A DNA stretch of 64,000 nucleotides, taken from contig JAKSDI010000053.1 of assembly GCA_022360175.1 (NCBI GenBank), forward strand, positions 1 through 64,000. Reading direction: 5' to 3'. The notes beneath the pieces were generated by a model that was not told the origin of the DNA, ran no database searches, and was given only the letters and a program-made list of their open reading frames with translations. Shown in pieces: positions 8,597 through 17,583 of this stretch (positions within the stretch are counted from its first letter, which is position 1; every line of letters begins with the position of its first letter). The position numbers and the translations under genes were made by a program. This DNA comes from Chitinophagales bacterium (GTDB lineage: Bacteria; Bacteroidota; Bacteroidia; Chitinophagales; Saprospiraceae).

Positions 8597-8759
8597 GTAA
8601 GTTGATTTTTGCTGCGAAGTTACTCAAATTTCCTTTTTCAATGGACTTTAGAGTGATTGTTAAACCCAATACGGGATTTGCCTTAAAAGCAATAAATCCG
8701 TATTTTTATCATTCAAGTTATGAAACCATATCTCTAGGCCTTAGTTAAATTTTTAGTCT

Positions 8760-9935
8760 ATGAAAACGAAAACGCTACTCTCCCTGGTCCTGATCCTGGC
8801 TTTTACTCTTTCATCCTGTCTGAAGGATAATGTTGATGTTTCTTACTCTATTTATACTGATGATGAATATGAAACACTCAGCTCTATACTCAATTTACCC
8901 AATAATAAGATTGATTATCTTGTAAAGCTGCCAGCGCATATGTCAGAGATAGGAATGGTATCACCTTCGATTGATGACGCGAAGGCAACACTTGGTAGGG
9001 TATTATTTTATGATACCAAATTGTCGAAAAATGAAGCTGTCTCCTGTGCATCTTGCCATAAGCAAGAATTAGCCTTTTCTGATGATAAAGCTCTAAGTGA
9101 AGGTTTTGAAGGGGAGTTAACATTTCGCAATTCATTGGCGCTTGGATCGGTGCCTAATTTTAAATCTTCTTATGGAGGAGGCTCAAGTTTATTCGGAGTC
9201 AATCAACAATTTTTTTGGGATGAAAGAGCACATTCTATTCGCGCCCAAAGCGTTCAAACTATTCAGGATGATATTGAAATGGGGATGGATATGTCGGAAT
9301 TAGTGACTAGATTGTCAGGTGTAGATTATTACGATATTCTTTTTACTAAAGCCTATGGGAATTTCAATGTTACAGAACAAAAGATAACAGATGCACTTGA
9401 AGAGTTTATCAATGCGATGGTATCTGTAAATACACGATTTGATGATGCAATGGACATTAGCCAAAATGGAGCGGAAGGTAATTTTGCTTTGTTTAATGCT
9501 GAGGAAAATCTAGGGAAAGCCCTGTTTATTCAGCATTGCTCAGCTTGTCATGGTACTAATATGTCTGTATCACCTCGTAGTGTTGCAAATAATGGATTGG
9601 AGATAGATTATGAAGATAAAGGAGTAGGTAATATTACCTTAAATGAAGAGGACGAAGGGAAGTTCAAAGTGCCATTTTTGAGAAATATAGCGCTTACAGC
9701 TCCATACATGCATGATGGCCGTTTTGCAACTTTAGAAGAAGTAGTTGAGCATTATAATTCTGGCATCAAGCCGCATGCTAATCTCGATGATACTCTGCGT
9801 GATCTTCTAAACCCTGCTTATCCTAAACGTCTTAATCTATCAGATGATGAAAAAGATGCCTTGATCGCCTTCCTTCATACACTAACGGATAGAGAACTAA
9901 TGGCTGATGCCAAGTTTGCAGACCCATTTAAATGA
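8760..9935 (+). CDS. Di-heme cytochrome c peroxidase-like lipoprotein (CcpA/MauG family)
   Basis: 391 residues. The N-terminus is a lipoprotein signal (LSSC lipobox, Cys near 20). Two c-type heme sites follow: CASCH at 96-100 and CSACH at 260-264, with family hallmarks such as SLALGSVPNF, FWDERA and YMHDGRFATLEEVVEHYNSG. The protein should be attached to the outer or inner membrane on the periplasmic side. It would reduce hydrogen peroxide or oxidise another substrate with two hemes; the MauG/CcpA choice cannot be made from sequence. It is monocistronic and closed by a strong hairpin. Confidence 0.9.
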   Translation: MKTKTLLSLVLILAFTLSSCLKDNVDVSYSIYTDDEYETLSSILNLPNNKIDYLVKLPAHMSEIGMVSPSIDDAKATLGRVLFYDTKLSKNEAVSCASCHKQELAFSDDKALSEGFEGELTFRNSLALGSVPNFKSSYGGGSSLFGVNQQFFWDERAHSIRAQSVQTIQDDIEMGMDMSELVTRLSGVDYYDILFTKAYGNFNVTEQKITDALEEFINAMVSVNTRFDDAMDISQNGAEGNFALFNAEENLGKALFIQHCSACHGTNMSVSPRSVANNGLEIDYEDKGVGNITLNEEDEGKFKVPFLRNIALTAPYMHDGRFATLEEVVEHYNSGIKPHANLDDTLRDLLNPAYPKRLNLSDDEKDALIAFLHTLTDRELMADAKFADPFK

Positions 9936-9963
9936 TGAGTGAATTTAAATATTAGTCCAAAAC

Positions 9964-9997
9964 AACAAAGGCGCAATTTTCAAATTGCGCCTTTGTT
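9964..9997. terminator. Terminator after peroxidase gene
   Basis: A 16-bp perfect stem (9964-9979 with 9982-9997) on a 2-nt loop, with T-rich sequence on the plus side and a short T run on the minus side. It separates convergent genes and probably works in both directions. Confidence 0.8.
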
Positions 9998-10023
9998 ATT
10001 TGTTAAAGGTTTTTAGGGAAAGC

Positions 10024-10341
10024 CTATACAAGGTCTTTATCTTTCCAGCCGGGATTATTTTCAAAACTAGCTGATTGTTCTGCTCTTCTGGCTTCGCGTT
10101 CTGCCATCCAGTCCTGCCAGTCGTCACTGAGCCAGCCATTTGCTCCGGGCATTCCAAAGGCCTTCACATAACCTATTACAAGCCCAATACTCCAAAATGC
10201 ACTGATTTTCCAAAACCAGTCAAATCCATTTCCCGTCAGATAAAGAACAATCATTATGAGGTTAAAAATAAAGAATCCTCGTAGGTTGCTATAAAATTTG
10301 TATCTGGGAGATTGAGGTGTCTTGTTTTTGTTACGGCACAT
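10024..10341 (-). CDS. 2TM-domain membrane protein
   Basis: A 105-residue protein with two close transmembrane helices (about 20-42, FFIFNLIMIVLYLTG, and 45-65, FWKISAFWSIGLVIGYVKAFG), then an acidic/basic amphipathic tail with WLSDDWQDWMAEREARRAEQ. The arrangement matches the 2TM domain (PF13239), found alone or at the N-terminus of LytTR-linked kinases in Bacteroidota. The free-standing form has no known function. The tail is probably cytoplasmic. Confidence 0.7.
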   Translation of the reverse strand: MCRNKNKTPQSPRYKFYSNLRGFFIFNLIMIVLYLTGNGFDWFWKISAFWSIGLVIGYVKAFGMPGANGWLSDDWQDWMAEREARRAEQSASFENNPGWKDKDLV

Positions 10342-10471
10342 GATAAAATGGTTGATTAATTTATAGCTGCAAATTATTACCCATTCTCTCCATATGCCAT
10401 TTTTTTCGACTGAATAGCCAAAAAAAAGGAATGAAATGTATTAAAAGTGTTCTTAATTGTAAGAAGGAGGC

Positions 10472-11023
10472 TTAGTCGGTTTTGAAGTCTATTGTATCTC
10501 CTGCTTTTACCCCATATTTGTCTGCGAAGCCACCATTTACCTCTACTACATAGAGCGCATTACCTTCTGAAGCTTGAGGGTCTAAGGTTTGGGGAGGAGC
10601 ATTCTTACGGATATTTAGAATTTTTTTATCCGTGCTTACAAACATAATGTCTAGTGGAATATAGGTATTTCTCATCCAAAAAGTTTGAGGCTCGGCGGCA
10701 TCCATGATAAATAGCATGCCTTGCGTATCTTCCATAGAACGACGCCACATCATGCCTTCAGCACGCTCATAATCATCCTTTTTTACCTCGATATCAATCG
10801 TTTTGATGGATTGTTGATTTTCCTGGCTTATAAATGAGAGTGTACCATGTTTAGTAAATTGAGGTCCTGAAGTGGGAGGGGTAGGTGATTTAGGCATAGC
10901 AAAATATATAAGGCCTACAGCAATAGGAATGGCGAGCAATACCATAAGAATACCAAGCTTCTTACGCTTCTGTTGTGCTTGTCTTCTTTCAGCTCTATTA
11001 GGTAGTTTTTTGTGGTTGGCCAT
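10472..11023 (-). CDS. DUF192 family exported protein
   Basis: 183 residues: a basic N-terminus, one membrane segment (about 23-43, LGILMVLLAIPIAVGLIYFA) and a DUF192 domain (about 70-180). The family hallmarks GMMWR, MLFIMD, FWMRNTYIPLDIMFV and the final VEVNGG...GVKAGD are all present. Whether the first segment is an uncleaved anchor or a signal peptide is not clear. The domain is a small beta-barrel without a known reaction. Confidence 0.8.
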   Translation of the reverse strand: MANHKKLPNRAERRQAQQKRKKLGILMVLLAIPIAVGLIYFAMPKSPTPPTSGPQFTKHGTLSFISQENQQSIKTIDIEVKKDDYERAEGMMWRRSMEDTQGMLFIMDAAEPQTFWMRNTYIPLDIMFVSTDKKILNIRKNAPPQTLDPQASEGNALYVVEVNGGFADKYGVKAGDTIDFKTD

Positions 11024-11388
11024 GGATGCTCCTGGTTTGTTTAATCACAATTATCTTAATTAAAATGCTTCTTTTTTGATAACCCCATAGCAGATGTTTT
11101 ACGTGAAAGGAATACGATCGGAGAGAGTAATAATCTCACATATAACATTTGTTTAAAATCATGAGGGTCTAAAGAACGAAAGCACAAAGATATAAGACCT
11201 TCTTTCAAAAATACTAACTTTGCTTATCAAAACTGGTACTTCTTCCAACAGTGACTTTAAACTGGTACCCATTCACCTACTATCCTTTTGTCAAAAAGAC
11301 TTGAAACTTTTCTAGTATTATGGGGTTTTCAGAGGAGACATAAGTCAGGTTTTTTTAGGTAAACAGATTAATCGTTCAGTCATAATAA
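11024..11388. other. Intergenic region before ribA
   Basis: 365 nt between divergent genes. TAACTTTG (11215-11222, plus) fits the -7 consensus but lacks a -33 TTG at the usual distance. A 10-nt direct repeat AAACTGGTAC occurs at 11230-11239 and near 11261. I looked for an FMN-riboswitch-like core before the riboflavin gene and did not see one. Confidence 0.4.
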
Positions 11389-12009
11389 ATGGTAAAAAAA
11401 GTGGAGCAAAAAAAGAATGTTACTCTTAAAAAACAGGCAGGTGCTATGATACCTACTCCCTGGGGTAACTTTCAAATGATTGCCTTTTCTGACTCAGAGA
11501 GTGATTGGATGCCTCATCTGGCTATGGTACATGAAAACATGGACCCCTCCAAACCAGTATTAACCAGAGTACACTCAGAATGTATTACTGGTGATCTGTT
11601 TGGTTCAAAGCGATGTGATTGTGGAGAACAATTGGCAAAAGCTTTGGCTATGACAGCAGAACAAGGGGGGATTGTATTGTACCTACGCCAGGAAGGAAGG
11701 GGCATCGGCATCATTAATAAATTGAAAGCGTATAATCTTCAGGATGAAGGCCATGATACAATAGATGCAAATATCCATCTGGGACTGGAAGTGGATGCTA
11801 GACAATACGGGATAGCGGTACAAATGTTGGAGGCTCTGGAAATTCCCCAGATATATCTGCTAACCAATAATCCCGAAAAAGTAGGAGCTCTGGAGAATTC
11901 ATCTGTAGAAGTAGTTAATCGTGTTCCTTTAATTATTAAGCCTCAAAAGGAAAACTTCCAATACCTGAAGACAAAGCAGGATCATATGGGGCATCTATTT
12001 AAATTGTGA
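11389..12009 (+). CDS. ribA: GTP cyclohydrolase II
   Basis: A 206-residue stand-alone RibA. It has HSECITGDLFGSKRCDCG, with the three zinc-binding cysteines and the GTP-phosphate site, and RQEGRGIGIINKLKAY, the catalytic Arg/Tyr region; the C-terminal TNNPEKV segment is also typical. It opens the GTP imidazole ring and releases formate and pyrophosphate, the first step of riboflavin synthesis, in the cytoplasm. It is not fused to RibB. The stop overlaps a possible GTG start of the next gene, so the two are probably co-transcribed. Confidence 0.95.
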   Translation: MVKKVEQKKNVTLKKQAGAMIPTPWGNFQMIAFSDSESDWMPHLAMVHENMDPSKPVLTRVHSECITGDLFGSKRCDCGEQLAKALAMTAEQGGIVLYLRQEGRGIGIINKLKAYNLQDEGHDTIDANIHLGLEVDARQYGIAVQMLEALEIPQIYLLTNNPEKVGALENSSVEVVNRVPLIIKPQKENFQYLKTKQDHMGHLFKL

Positions 12010-12020
12010 TTTATAAAGTA

Positions 12021-13001
12021 ATGAAAGCAGTATTGATCAAAGAGTTTGGAGGGCCTGAACAATTATACCTCGGAACTTGTGAGACACCTCAGCCTAAGGC
12101 CAATGAAATATTAGTTAAAGTTGCAGCAACGGCATTAAATAGAGCTGATACACTTCAGAGAATGGGCAAGTATCCAGCTCCTGAAGGTGAAAGTGAAATA
12201 TTGGGACTTGAGATCGCTGGCACTGTAGAATCTGTTGGAGCGAAGGTGACAAAGTGGAAAGTAGGCGATCAGCTGTGTGGCTTATTAGGAGGCGGAGGTT
12301 ATGCGAATTATGCCGTTATCCATGAAGAACTGGCAATGCCTGTACCAGATGGAATGTCTCTAATAGAAGCTGCTGCTATCCCAGAAGTGTTTCTGACTGC
12401 TTTTCAGGCAATACAGTGGATTGCTCAATTGAAAGAAGGAGAGCATATTCTCATACATGCGGGTGCTAGTGGAGTAGGTACTGCTGCTATACAATTAGCA
12501 AATAGAATGGGAGCTATCCCTATCGTTACTGCTTCTTCCGCCAAACATGAACTCTGCCTCGAATTAGGAGCCCGGCATGCCATTGATTATAAGACTGAAA
12601 ACTTTGAGGAAAGCGTAATAAGGCTTACTGATGGTAAAGGGGTAAATGTGATTGTAGACTTCATTGGAGCTCCTTACATGCAACAAAATCTTAATGCTTT
12701 GGCAATAGATGGAAGGATGGTGATGCTGGCCTTTCTCGGTACTCCTAAATTAGAAGCTTTAAATCTGATCCCGATTTTGCGTAAGCGCCTACAAATAAAT
12801 GGATCTACATTAAGAGCTCGTTCACTGGACTATAAGGTTGAATTATCACAGGATTTGATGCGTTTTGCCTGGCCGCTTTTCACCGATGGCCGATTAAAAG
12901 CAGTTGTTGATTCTGTATTTGACTGGGAAGATGTAGCAGATGCACATCGTTATATAGAAGCCAATAAAAATAAAGGCAAAATCATTTTAAAAGTATCCTA
13001 G
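12021..13001 (+). CDS. Zinc-independent quinone oxidoreductase, PIG3-like (MDR family)
   Basis: 326 residues from the ATG at 12021, giving the canonical MKAVLIKEFGG N-terminus; a GTG at 12006 overlapping the ribA stop is possible. It is a medium-chain dehydrogenase/reductase with no structural zinc cysteines, NRADTLQRMGKYP near 40-53 (the PIG3/TP53I3 subgroup signature) and the Rossmann motif HAGASGVGTAAIQLA near 145-159 for NADPH. It would carry out one- or two-electron reduction of quinones or alpha,beta-unsaturated carbonyls. The coupling to ribA is by position only. Confidence 0.85.
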   Translation: MKAVLIKEFGGPEQLYLGTCETPQPKANEILVKVAATALNRADTLQRMGKYPAPEGESEILGLEIAGTVESVGAKVTKWKVGDQLCGLLGGGGYANYAVIHEELAMPVPDGMSLIEAAAIPEVFLTAFQAIQWIAQLKEGEHILIHAGASGVGTAAIQLANRMGAIPIVTASSAKHELCLELGARHAIDYKTENFEESVIRLTDGKGVNVIVDFIGAPYMQQNLNALAIDGRMVMLAFLGTPKLEALNLIPILRKRLQINGSTLRARSLDYKVELSQDLMRFAWPLFTDGRLKAVVDSVFDWEDVADAHRYIEANKNKGKIILKVS

Positions 13002-13011
13002 GCCTAAATGA

Positions 13012-13067
13012 CAAAGGCCACAAAGCATGCTAAGAAGAGTTCTTACTTTGCTGCTTTGTGACCTTTG
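13012..13067. repeat. Long inverted repeat between convergent genes
   Basis: A 16-nt arm at 13012-13027 pairs with 13052-13067 with one mismatch. Inside it TAAGAA/TTCTTA forms a second stem on GAG. This makes a strong cruciform or hairpin in the gap after the oxidoreductase gene. It has no direct T run on either strand, so termination is plausible but not canonical. Confidence 0.55.
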
Positions 13068-13168
13068 AAGTTGCTCCCTTTTTTAAAAGAAGGGGCATTT
13101 ATTTTGCACGCAACGTACGTTCATTTGGTTTTAAGAACCTTGTAAAGAGGTTTGTTGAGGATTATCAC

Positions 13169-14059
13169 TTACTTACTAAGAGCAAGAGCGGGTTCCGAAC
13201 CACGGTCAAGCTGTACTCGATCATCACTGGTATTGATATTTTTACATGACCATATAGGCATATGATTGTCGTCTTCATGGCTGTAGTGGCAAAGCTGAGT
13301 ACCAGAAGTATGATTCACAACAAAGGATTCATTAGCAAACTCTGTATTGGTAAGGAACTCTGCATGATAAACTCTATGCAAATGAGAACCATCCCAGTAA
13401 TGGAAGGCTTTTTCAAGGCCTGCCCAACAGCCTACAGTCATAGTACTTGCTTCTACTACTGTAAAGCCCTGTGATGTCCTGAATACACGCAAAAGAGGGC
13501 TTGCACCACATTCTTCAAAGACGCATAAACCAGGTACGGTTTTCATGGCTATTAATTGGCCATCAGATAGGATTCTGATTTCTGCCTTTATATCTTTTAA
13601 TTCTTTTCGTTCTTTACTTGAAACTCCCAGCATTAAAAATTCGGCTCTTCCATCCCCACTCACATCTATTGTTCGCCATCCTTTTGCTATTTCAGCGCCC
13701 CAAATGTATCCAACAAAAGATTTGCCTTGAGCATCCTTTCCTCTTACATGATACCAAATATCATTGTATCCGTTAATTTCATCTTCAGGGAGGTAGTATT
13801 CGTCCTGGTAGGCAATATTGGAAACAGGGCTGCCATGACTAAGTTCTGTCAGTTTGGCTGAAGATTGACAGGGGCCTTGATGTACAGTAGCCGTTTCAGT
13901 AAATATATATAAGGTAGAGTGATTGGTGTATAGATCATTAACCTGGGAACGCTCATGGAACCAATCGTAGTAGCCGGAAATGTCGCCTCCTACAAATCGT
14001 TGTTGAGCAGGAGTAAGTTGGCTTGTCAACAGGGCTGCAAAGATTAGGATATTTCTCAT
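13169..14059 (-). CDS. Secreted SH3-like domain protein
   Basis: 296 residues with a signal peptide (MRNILIFAALLTSQLTPAQ). Residues ~45-125 look like a bacterial SH3 domain: LYIFTETATVHQGPCQSSAKLTELSHGSPV, then WYHVRGKDAQGKSFVGYIWG. Residues 125-296 form an uncharacterised beta-rich domain with several Cys (CVFEECGAS, VGCWAG, LCHY, SCKN), suggesting disulfides in the periplasm. SH3 domains of this kind often bind cell-wall peptides. No enzyme signature and no sorting domain are seen. Confidence 0.65.
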   Translation of the reverse strand: MRNILIFAALLTSQLTPAQQRFVGGDISGYYDWFHERSQVNDLYTNHSTLYIFTETATVHQGPCQSSAKLTELSHGSPVSNIAYQDEYYLPEDEINGYNDIWYHVRGKDAQGKSFVGYIWGAEIAKGWRTIDVSGDGRAEFLMLGVSSKERKELKDIKAEIRILSDGQLIAMKTVPGLCVFEECGASPLLRVFRTSQGFTVVEASTMTVGCWAGLEKAFHYWDGSHLHRVYHAEFLTNTEFANESFVVNHTSGTQLCHYSHEDDNHMPIWSCKNINTSDDRVQLDRGSEPALALSK

Positions 14060-14698
14060 GGGTGCAGAGATTTGATTTTCAACTAGAATCGGTTTTTACC
14101 TTTTATACGGAGATGTAGCCTTCTCTGTTTCAGGTAGTTTCCTTTGTGTATGATAATCAATGAACTTCGTCAGTACATTTGTTATTGCAATGGGTATAAA
14201 AAAAATGACCAAACGTTTCGTATTGTCAATTATTCTACTTATGCAAGAAAAAGTTTCACTGATAAGTTCCAAGCTTCAGCTAAAATTGTTAGTTCATGAA
14301 AAAAATCTACTCATTAGTAGCGTTTTACACTATTTAAAATATCACAATTGATAAGCTTAAAGCTGAATTGTTTAATGTAATCATGCTTTTGACGTTGAGT
14401 TTAGAATAAGTCACAAAGCGAAAAGAATAAAATCTTATGGAAATGCTCAACATTAAATTACTTACATTTGTATAAACGTAGAATAAATGTTTTTTGATAA
14501 ACCCTTTGATTTGAGGCGAGTAATCTAGGTGAGGGCACTAATTGTATAGGTTGTAAGCTTTCTACCTGAATCATTTCCAGTCAAAATTATCCAGCTAGGC
14601 GCAGCCTATCCTGTTTTTGTTGGTCGATGGCTTACAAAAGGAGTTGTCAAAGAAGAACATAAAATTATAATAACTACAGGATATATCTCAATAGTATA
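14060..14698. other. Long intergenic region with possible structured leader
   Basis: 640 nt between divergent genes. TACATTTG boxes at 14174-14181 and 14463-14470 match the -7 consensus without a good -33. Between 14551 and 14637 an 8-bp outer stem, TTGTAAGC with GCTTACAA, encloses a tight hairpin TAGGC-GCA-GCCTA (14596-14608). This could be a folded leader of the protease gene. It matches no riboswitch core that I know. A hydrophobic 63-codon frame at 14160-14351 is not convincing. Confidence 0.35.
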
Positions 14699-16354
14699 AT
14701 GCATCAAGATCAAAATTCTCCAAGGCGTATAAGCGTATGGTTTCCACTATTGTTGGCAGTAGTATTGGTAGGTGGTATTCTGATAGGAATGCGCATGCAG
14801 TCGAGCACTCCTTCTGTGGTGGTAGAAGCAAATGATTTGCCTATACAGACACCTGGGCAAGGGAAAATAGAGGAAATCATTCGATATATTGAAGCAAAGT
14901 ATGTCGATGATGTAGATCGGGAAGCTTTAATGGAAGAAGTGATTGATGAAATGTTGGCCAAATTAGATCCTCACTCCAATTATATTACAAAAGAAGAACT
15001 ACAACAGGTCAATGAACAATTGCAAGGTAACTTTGATGGCATTGGAATAGAATTTATGTCATTGGATGATACGATTGTTGTTGTTGCTCCATTGGCAGGT
15101 GGGCCATCTGAAGCAGTAGGAATACAGGCAGGAGATAAAATTGTAGCTATTGAAGATTCTATTATTGCTGGTGTAAACATGGATACGGAAGATGTTATTT
15201 CCATGTTGAGAGGGGAAAAGGGAACCGAGGTAGAAATAGGTATTTTGAGAGGTAGAAGTAAAGACATGATGCGTTTTACCATTACGCGAGATGAAATACC
15301 AATGAATAGTGTCGATGTGGCTTATATGCTGGATGATATAACGGGTTATATAAAAGTAAATCGCTTCAGCGCTACGACCTATGAAGAATTTATGAAAGGG
15401 GTAGAGACCTTATCAGAAAAGCATAAAATGAAGGATTTGGTGATCGATTTGAGGCACAATCCTGGAGGGTATTTGCAGCAAGCTACGAATATCCTAAGCC
15501 AGCTATTTGATGATAAGGGTTCTTTGCTGGTATACACAGAAGGCCGTTCTGTAAATAGAACCGAATATGAATCAACGGGGCGTGCTTTTTACGAGTTAGA
15601 TGATGTAGTTGTATTAATAGATGAAGGTTCTGCTTCTGCAAGTGAAATCTTGGCTGGGGCAGTGCAAGATCACGATAGAGGGATTGTTATTGGTCGGCGG
15701 TCATTTGGTAAAGGTTTGGTACAAGAGCAGTACAAACTTAGAGATGGTTCTGCATTGAGACTTACCGTTGCGAGATATTATACACCTTCTGGCCGTTCTA
15801 TTCAAAAAGATTACAATGATATTAATGAGTATGAAAGTGAGTTAGTAGCGCGATATGAAAATGGAGAAATGGAATCTAAAGATAAAATGACGATTGCTGA
15901 CTCTACTCAATACTTTACGGATAATGGAAGGGTTGTATTTGGAGGTGGTGGAATAATGCCTGATATCTTCGTACCAATAGACACGACTTTGATGGAGGAT
16001 GGATACCAGGAATTGAGACAATATATCCCCCAGTTTGTATTTCGCTATATGGACGAAAATAGAAAGGGCTTACAGGAATATAGCCTTCCTCAGTTTAGCC
16101 GTGATTTCCATATTTCGGATGCACTCTTTACCGATTTTATCAACTATGCTCATGAAGAAGGTGCTGTTTCTGTCGCTTCTGATTTAAGCTATGAAGCAGC
16201 CGTAGAATTGCAGGCCTATATTAAAGCTAGAGTAGCAAAACACCTCTTTGGTGATGAGGGTTTTTATAGCCTTTGGAATGAAAATGACCCAATGGTAAAA
16301 GAAGCTTTAAGAGTGCTTCAAAGCGCAGACCCTCTGTCGGAAATAAGAGAATAA
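14699..16354 (+). CDS. C-terminal processing peptidase (S41, Ctp/Prc family)
   Basis: 551 residues: an N-terminal membrane segment (about 11-28), an S41 N-terminal helical part, a PDZ domain (about 90-190; GIGIEFMSLDDTIVV, GGPSEAVGIQAGDKI), and the S41 protease core. The core has GYIKVNRFSATT, LRHNPGGYL, and SASASE with the nucleophile at S313 and the general base K338 (FGKGLVQ), 25 residues apart as in Prc/CtpA. A ~150-residue C-terminal extension after GGGIMPD is typical of Bacteroidota members. It trims C-termini of periplasmic proteins. The gene is single, with a long leader. Confidence 0.9.
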   Translation: MHQDQNSPRRISVWFPLLLAVVLVGGILIGMRMQSSTPSVVVEANDLPIQTPGQGKIEEIIRYIEAKYVDDVDREALMEEVIDEMLAKLDPHSNYITKEELQQVNEQLQGNFDGIGIEFMSLDDTIVVVAPLAGGPSEAVGIQAGDKIVAIEDSIIAGVNMDTEDVISMLRGEKGTEVEIGILRGRSKDMMRFTITRDEIPMNSVDVAYMLDDITGYIKVNRFSATTYEEFMKGVETLSEKHKMKDLVIDLRHNPGGYLQQATNILSQLFDDKGSLLVYTEGRSVNRTEYESTGRAFYELDDVVVLIDEGSASASEILAGAVQDHDRGIVIGRRSFGKGLVQEQYKLRDGSALRLTVARYYTPSGRSIQKDYNDINEYESELVARYENGEMESKDKMTIADSTQYFTDNGRVVFGGGGIMPDIFVPIDTTLMEDGYQELRQYIPQFVFRYMDENRKGLQEYSLPQFSRDFHISDALFTDFINYAHEEGAVSVASDLSYEAAVELQAYIKARVAKHLFGDEGFYSLWNENDPMVKEALRVLQSADPLSEIRE

Positions 16355-16506
16355 TTTACTGGTGCGAAAAAAAACTATAAAAAATAGGAGAAAACAGCGT
16401 TATTTTTTTTGAAACGCTAGTGTAATGTATAGAGCGTTAATTTAATTGATTCGAAGCCCGATTTTAAGCTTCATGGAAACTAATTCTAAAATAACACTTT
16501 ATACAC

Positions 16507-17250
16507 ATGATCCTAAGCACGTTTCTCTTAGCCGGAAAAAGGCGCAGTAGCAATTCAATACAGCAGTTGACTCAGAAGCAATTTAAAAACATAGAAATTG
16601 TAGGGGCGTCAGACGAACTAACTACGGCAGTGGCCAGTATTGCCGCTTTAAAGCCTCAACTGGTACTAATGGATATTGATTCTTCCAATCAGGATTTTTT
16701 ACAGCTCAATAATTATTTTCCAGATGCTTCTTTTTTTCAGGCAATTGTACTAGCCAATTCTCGAGACTACACCATCCGATCTATTCGGATGGGAATGGCC
16801 GATTATCTACTGAAGCCATTAGAGACTAAAGAGGTGGAAGAGGCGCTATCTAGGGCAGAAAGCCGAATTAAAAAATACGAGAAACATCATCAGTCAAATG
16901 TATCGGCTTCACTGGATAGTAAACAGCGATTAACATTGCCTGTATCGAATGGATATTCTTTTGTTGATATAGAAGATATTATTCGTTGTGAAGCTAGTAG
17001 GAGTTATACCATTTTATATTTGAAGAATGATGATAAAATGATTGTTTCTAAACCTTTGCGTACAATAGAAATGATGTTGGAAAGCTGCCGTGGTTTTTTT
17101 AGAATCAATCGTTCTCATCTCATCAATATGAAATACTTAAAGAGTTACGGCCGCTCGAAGAATGGTTATATTACCTTAAAGAATGGAGAAACCTTAAGCT
17201 TGTCTTCCAATAGGAGAGATGTATTTTTAAATGTGGCCCGGCTTTTATGA
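16507..17250 (+). CDS. LytTR response regulator with degenerate receiver
   Basis: 247 residues: a receiver-like domain (1-120) and a LytTR DNA-binding domain (about 140-247; IEDIIRCEASRSYTILYL, FFRINRSHLINMKYL, LSLSSNRRDVFL). The receiver keeps the phospho-acceptor position (D56 in LVLMDID) and the conserved Lys (LLKPLE). The acidic pair normally at residues 8-9 is replaced by LAGKRR, so Mg2+ binding and phosphorylation are doubtful. No sensor kinase is adjacent. It may act as a constitutive or ligand-gated regulator. The ATG follows an ACTTTATACAC leader without a Shine-Dalgarno sequence. Confidence 0.8.
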   Translation: MILSTFLLAGKRRSSNSIQQLTQKQFKNIEIVGASDELTTAVASIAALKPQLVLMDIDSSNQDFLQLNNYFPDASFFQAIVLANSRDYTIRSIRMGMADYLLKPLETKEVEEALSRAESRIKKYEKHHQSNVSASLDSKQRLTLPVSNGYSFVDIEDIIRCEASRSYTILYLKNDDKMIVSKPLRTIEMMLESCRGFFRINRSHLINMKYLKSYGRSKNGYITLKNGETLSLSSNRRDVFLNVARLL

Positions 17251-17583
17251 TCATGTCTCATATAGTGCTCTGTTAAGTATTAAAAAAAACGACTAATCCG
17301 TAGTGTCTTTTGCACTTACTTTCAGTTGGAGAACCTTTTGCGTAGCGCTACTATGCGGAGGCACCTCTGCCTTCCCGCCTGCCAAAGTCTTAACAGCAGG
17401 CAGAGATTAACCACAAAATGAATAGGCACCTCTCTCATCGTTTCTCACTTTCAAAGTACTCGTGCTTTGTTAATACTGAAAAAATAGGTAGAGACTTCGG
17501 ATGAAGTCGCATATTCTGTTATTGATGCGATTTCTCCGAAATCATTACGCTGACAATACTCAGCTTTTCTCATTTAACTGTAC
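17251..17583. other. Intergenic region between convergent genes, repeat-rich
   Basis: 333 nt with two structures and no gene. CTCTGCC (17365-17371) pairs with GGCAGAG (17399-17405), and an alternative GCCTGC/GCAGGC stem overlaps it. The dispersed palindromic repeat follows at 17463-17575. Confidence 0.6.
17463..17575. repeat. Dispersed palindromic intergenic repeat, copy 2 (internally deleted)
   Basis: It starts with TGCTTTGTTAATACTGAAAA, as in the copy at 41912. It holds GACTTCGGATGAAGTC (17493-17508) and ends with TTTCTCCGAAATCATTAC and CAGCTTTTCTCATT. Relative to the 41911-42118 copy it lacks the second inverted unit and the loop between them. Confidence 0.75.

Noticed and set aside
11223-11388. 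Possible FMN riboswitch upstream of ribA
   Set aside because: No conserved FMN-aptamer core (AGGGGC...GGGGTGAAATTCCC type) can be found.
14160-14351. 63-codon hydrophobic frame on the plus strand
   Set aside because: Low-complexity A/T-rich translation, no signal-like order, no neighbour support.
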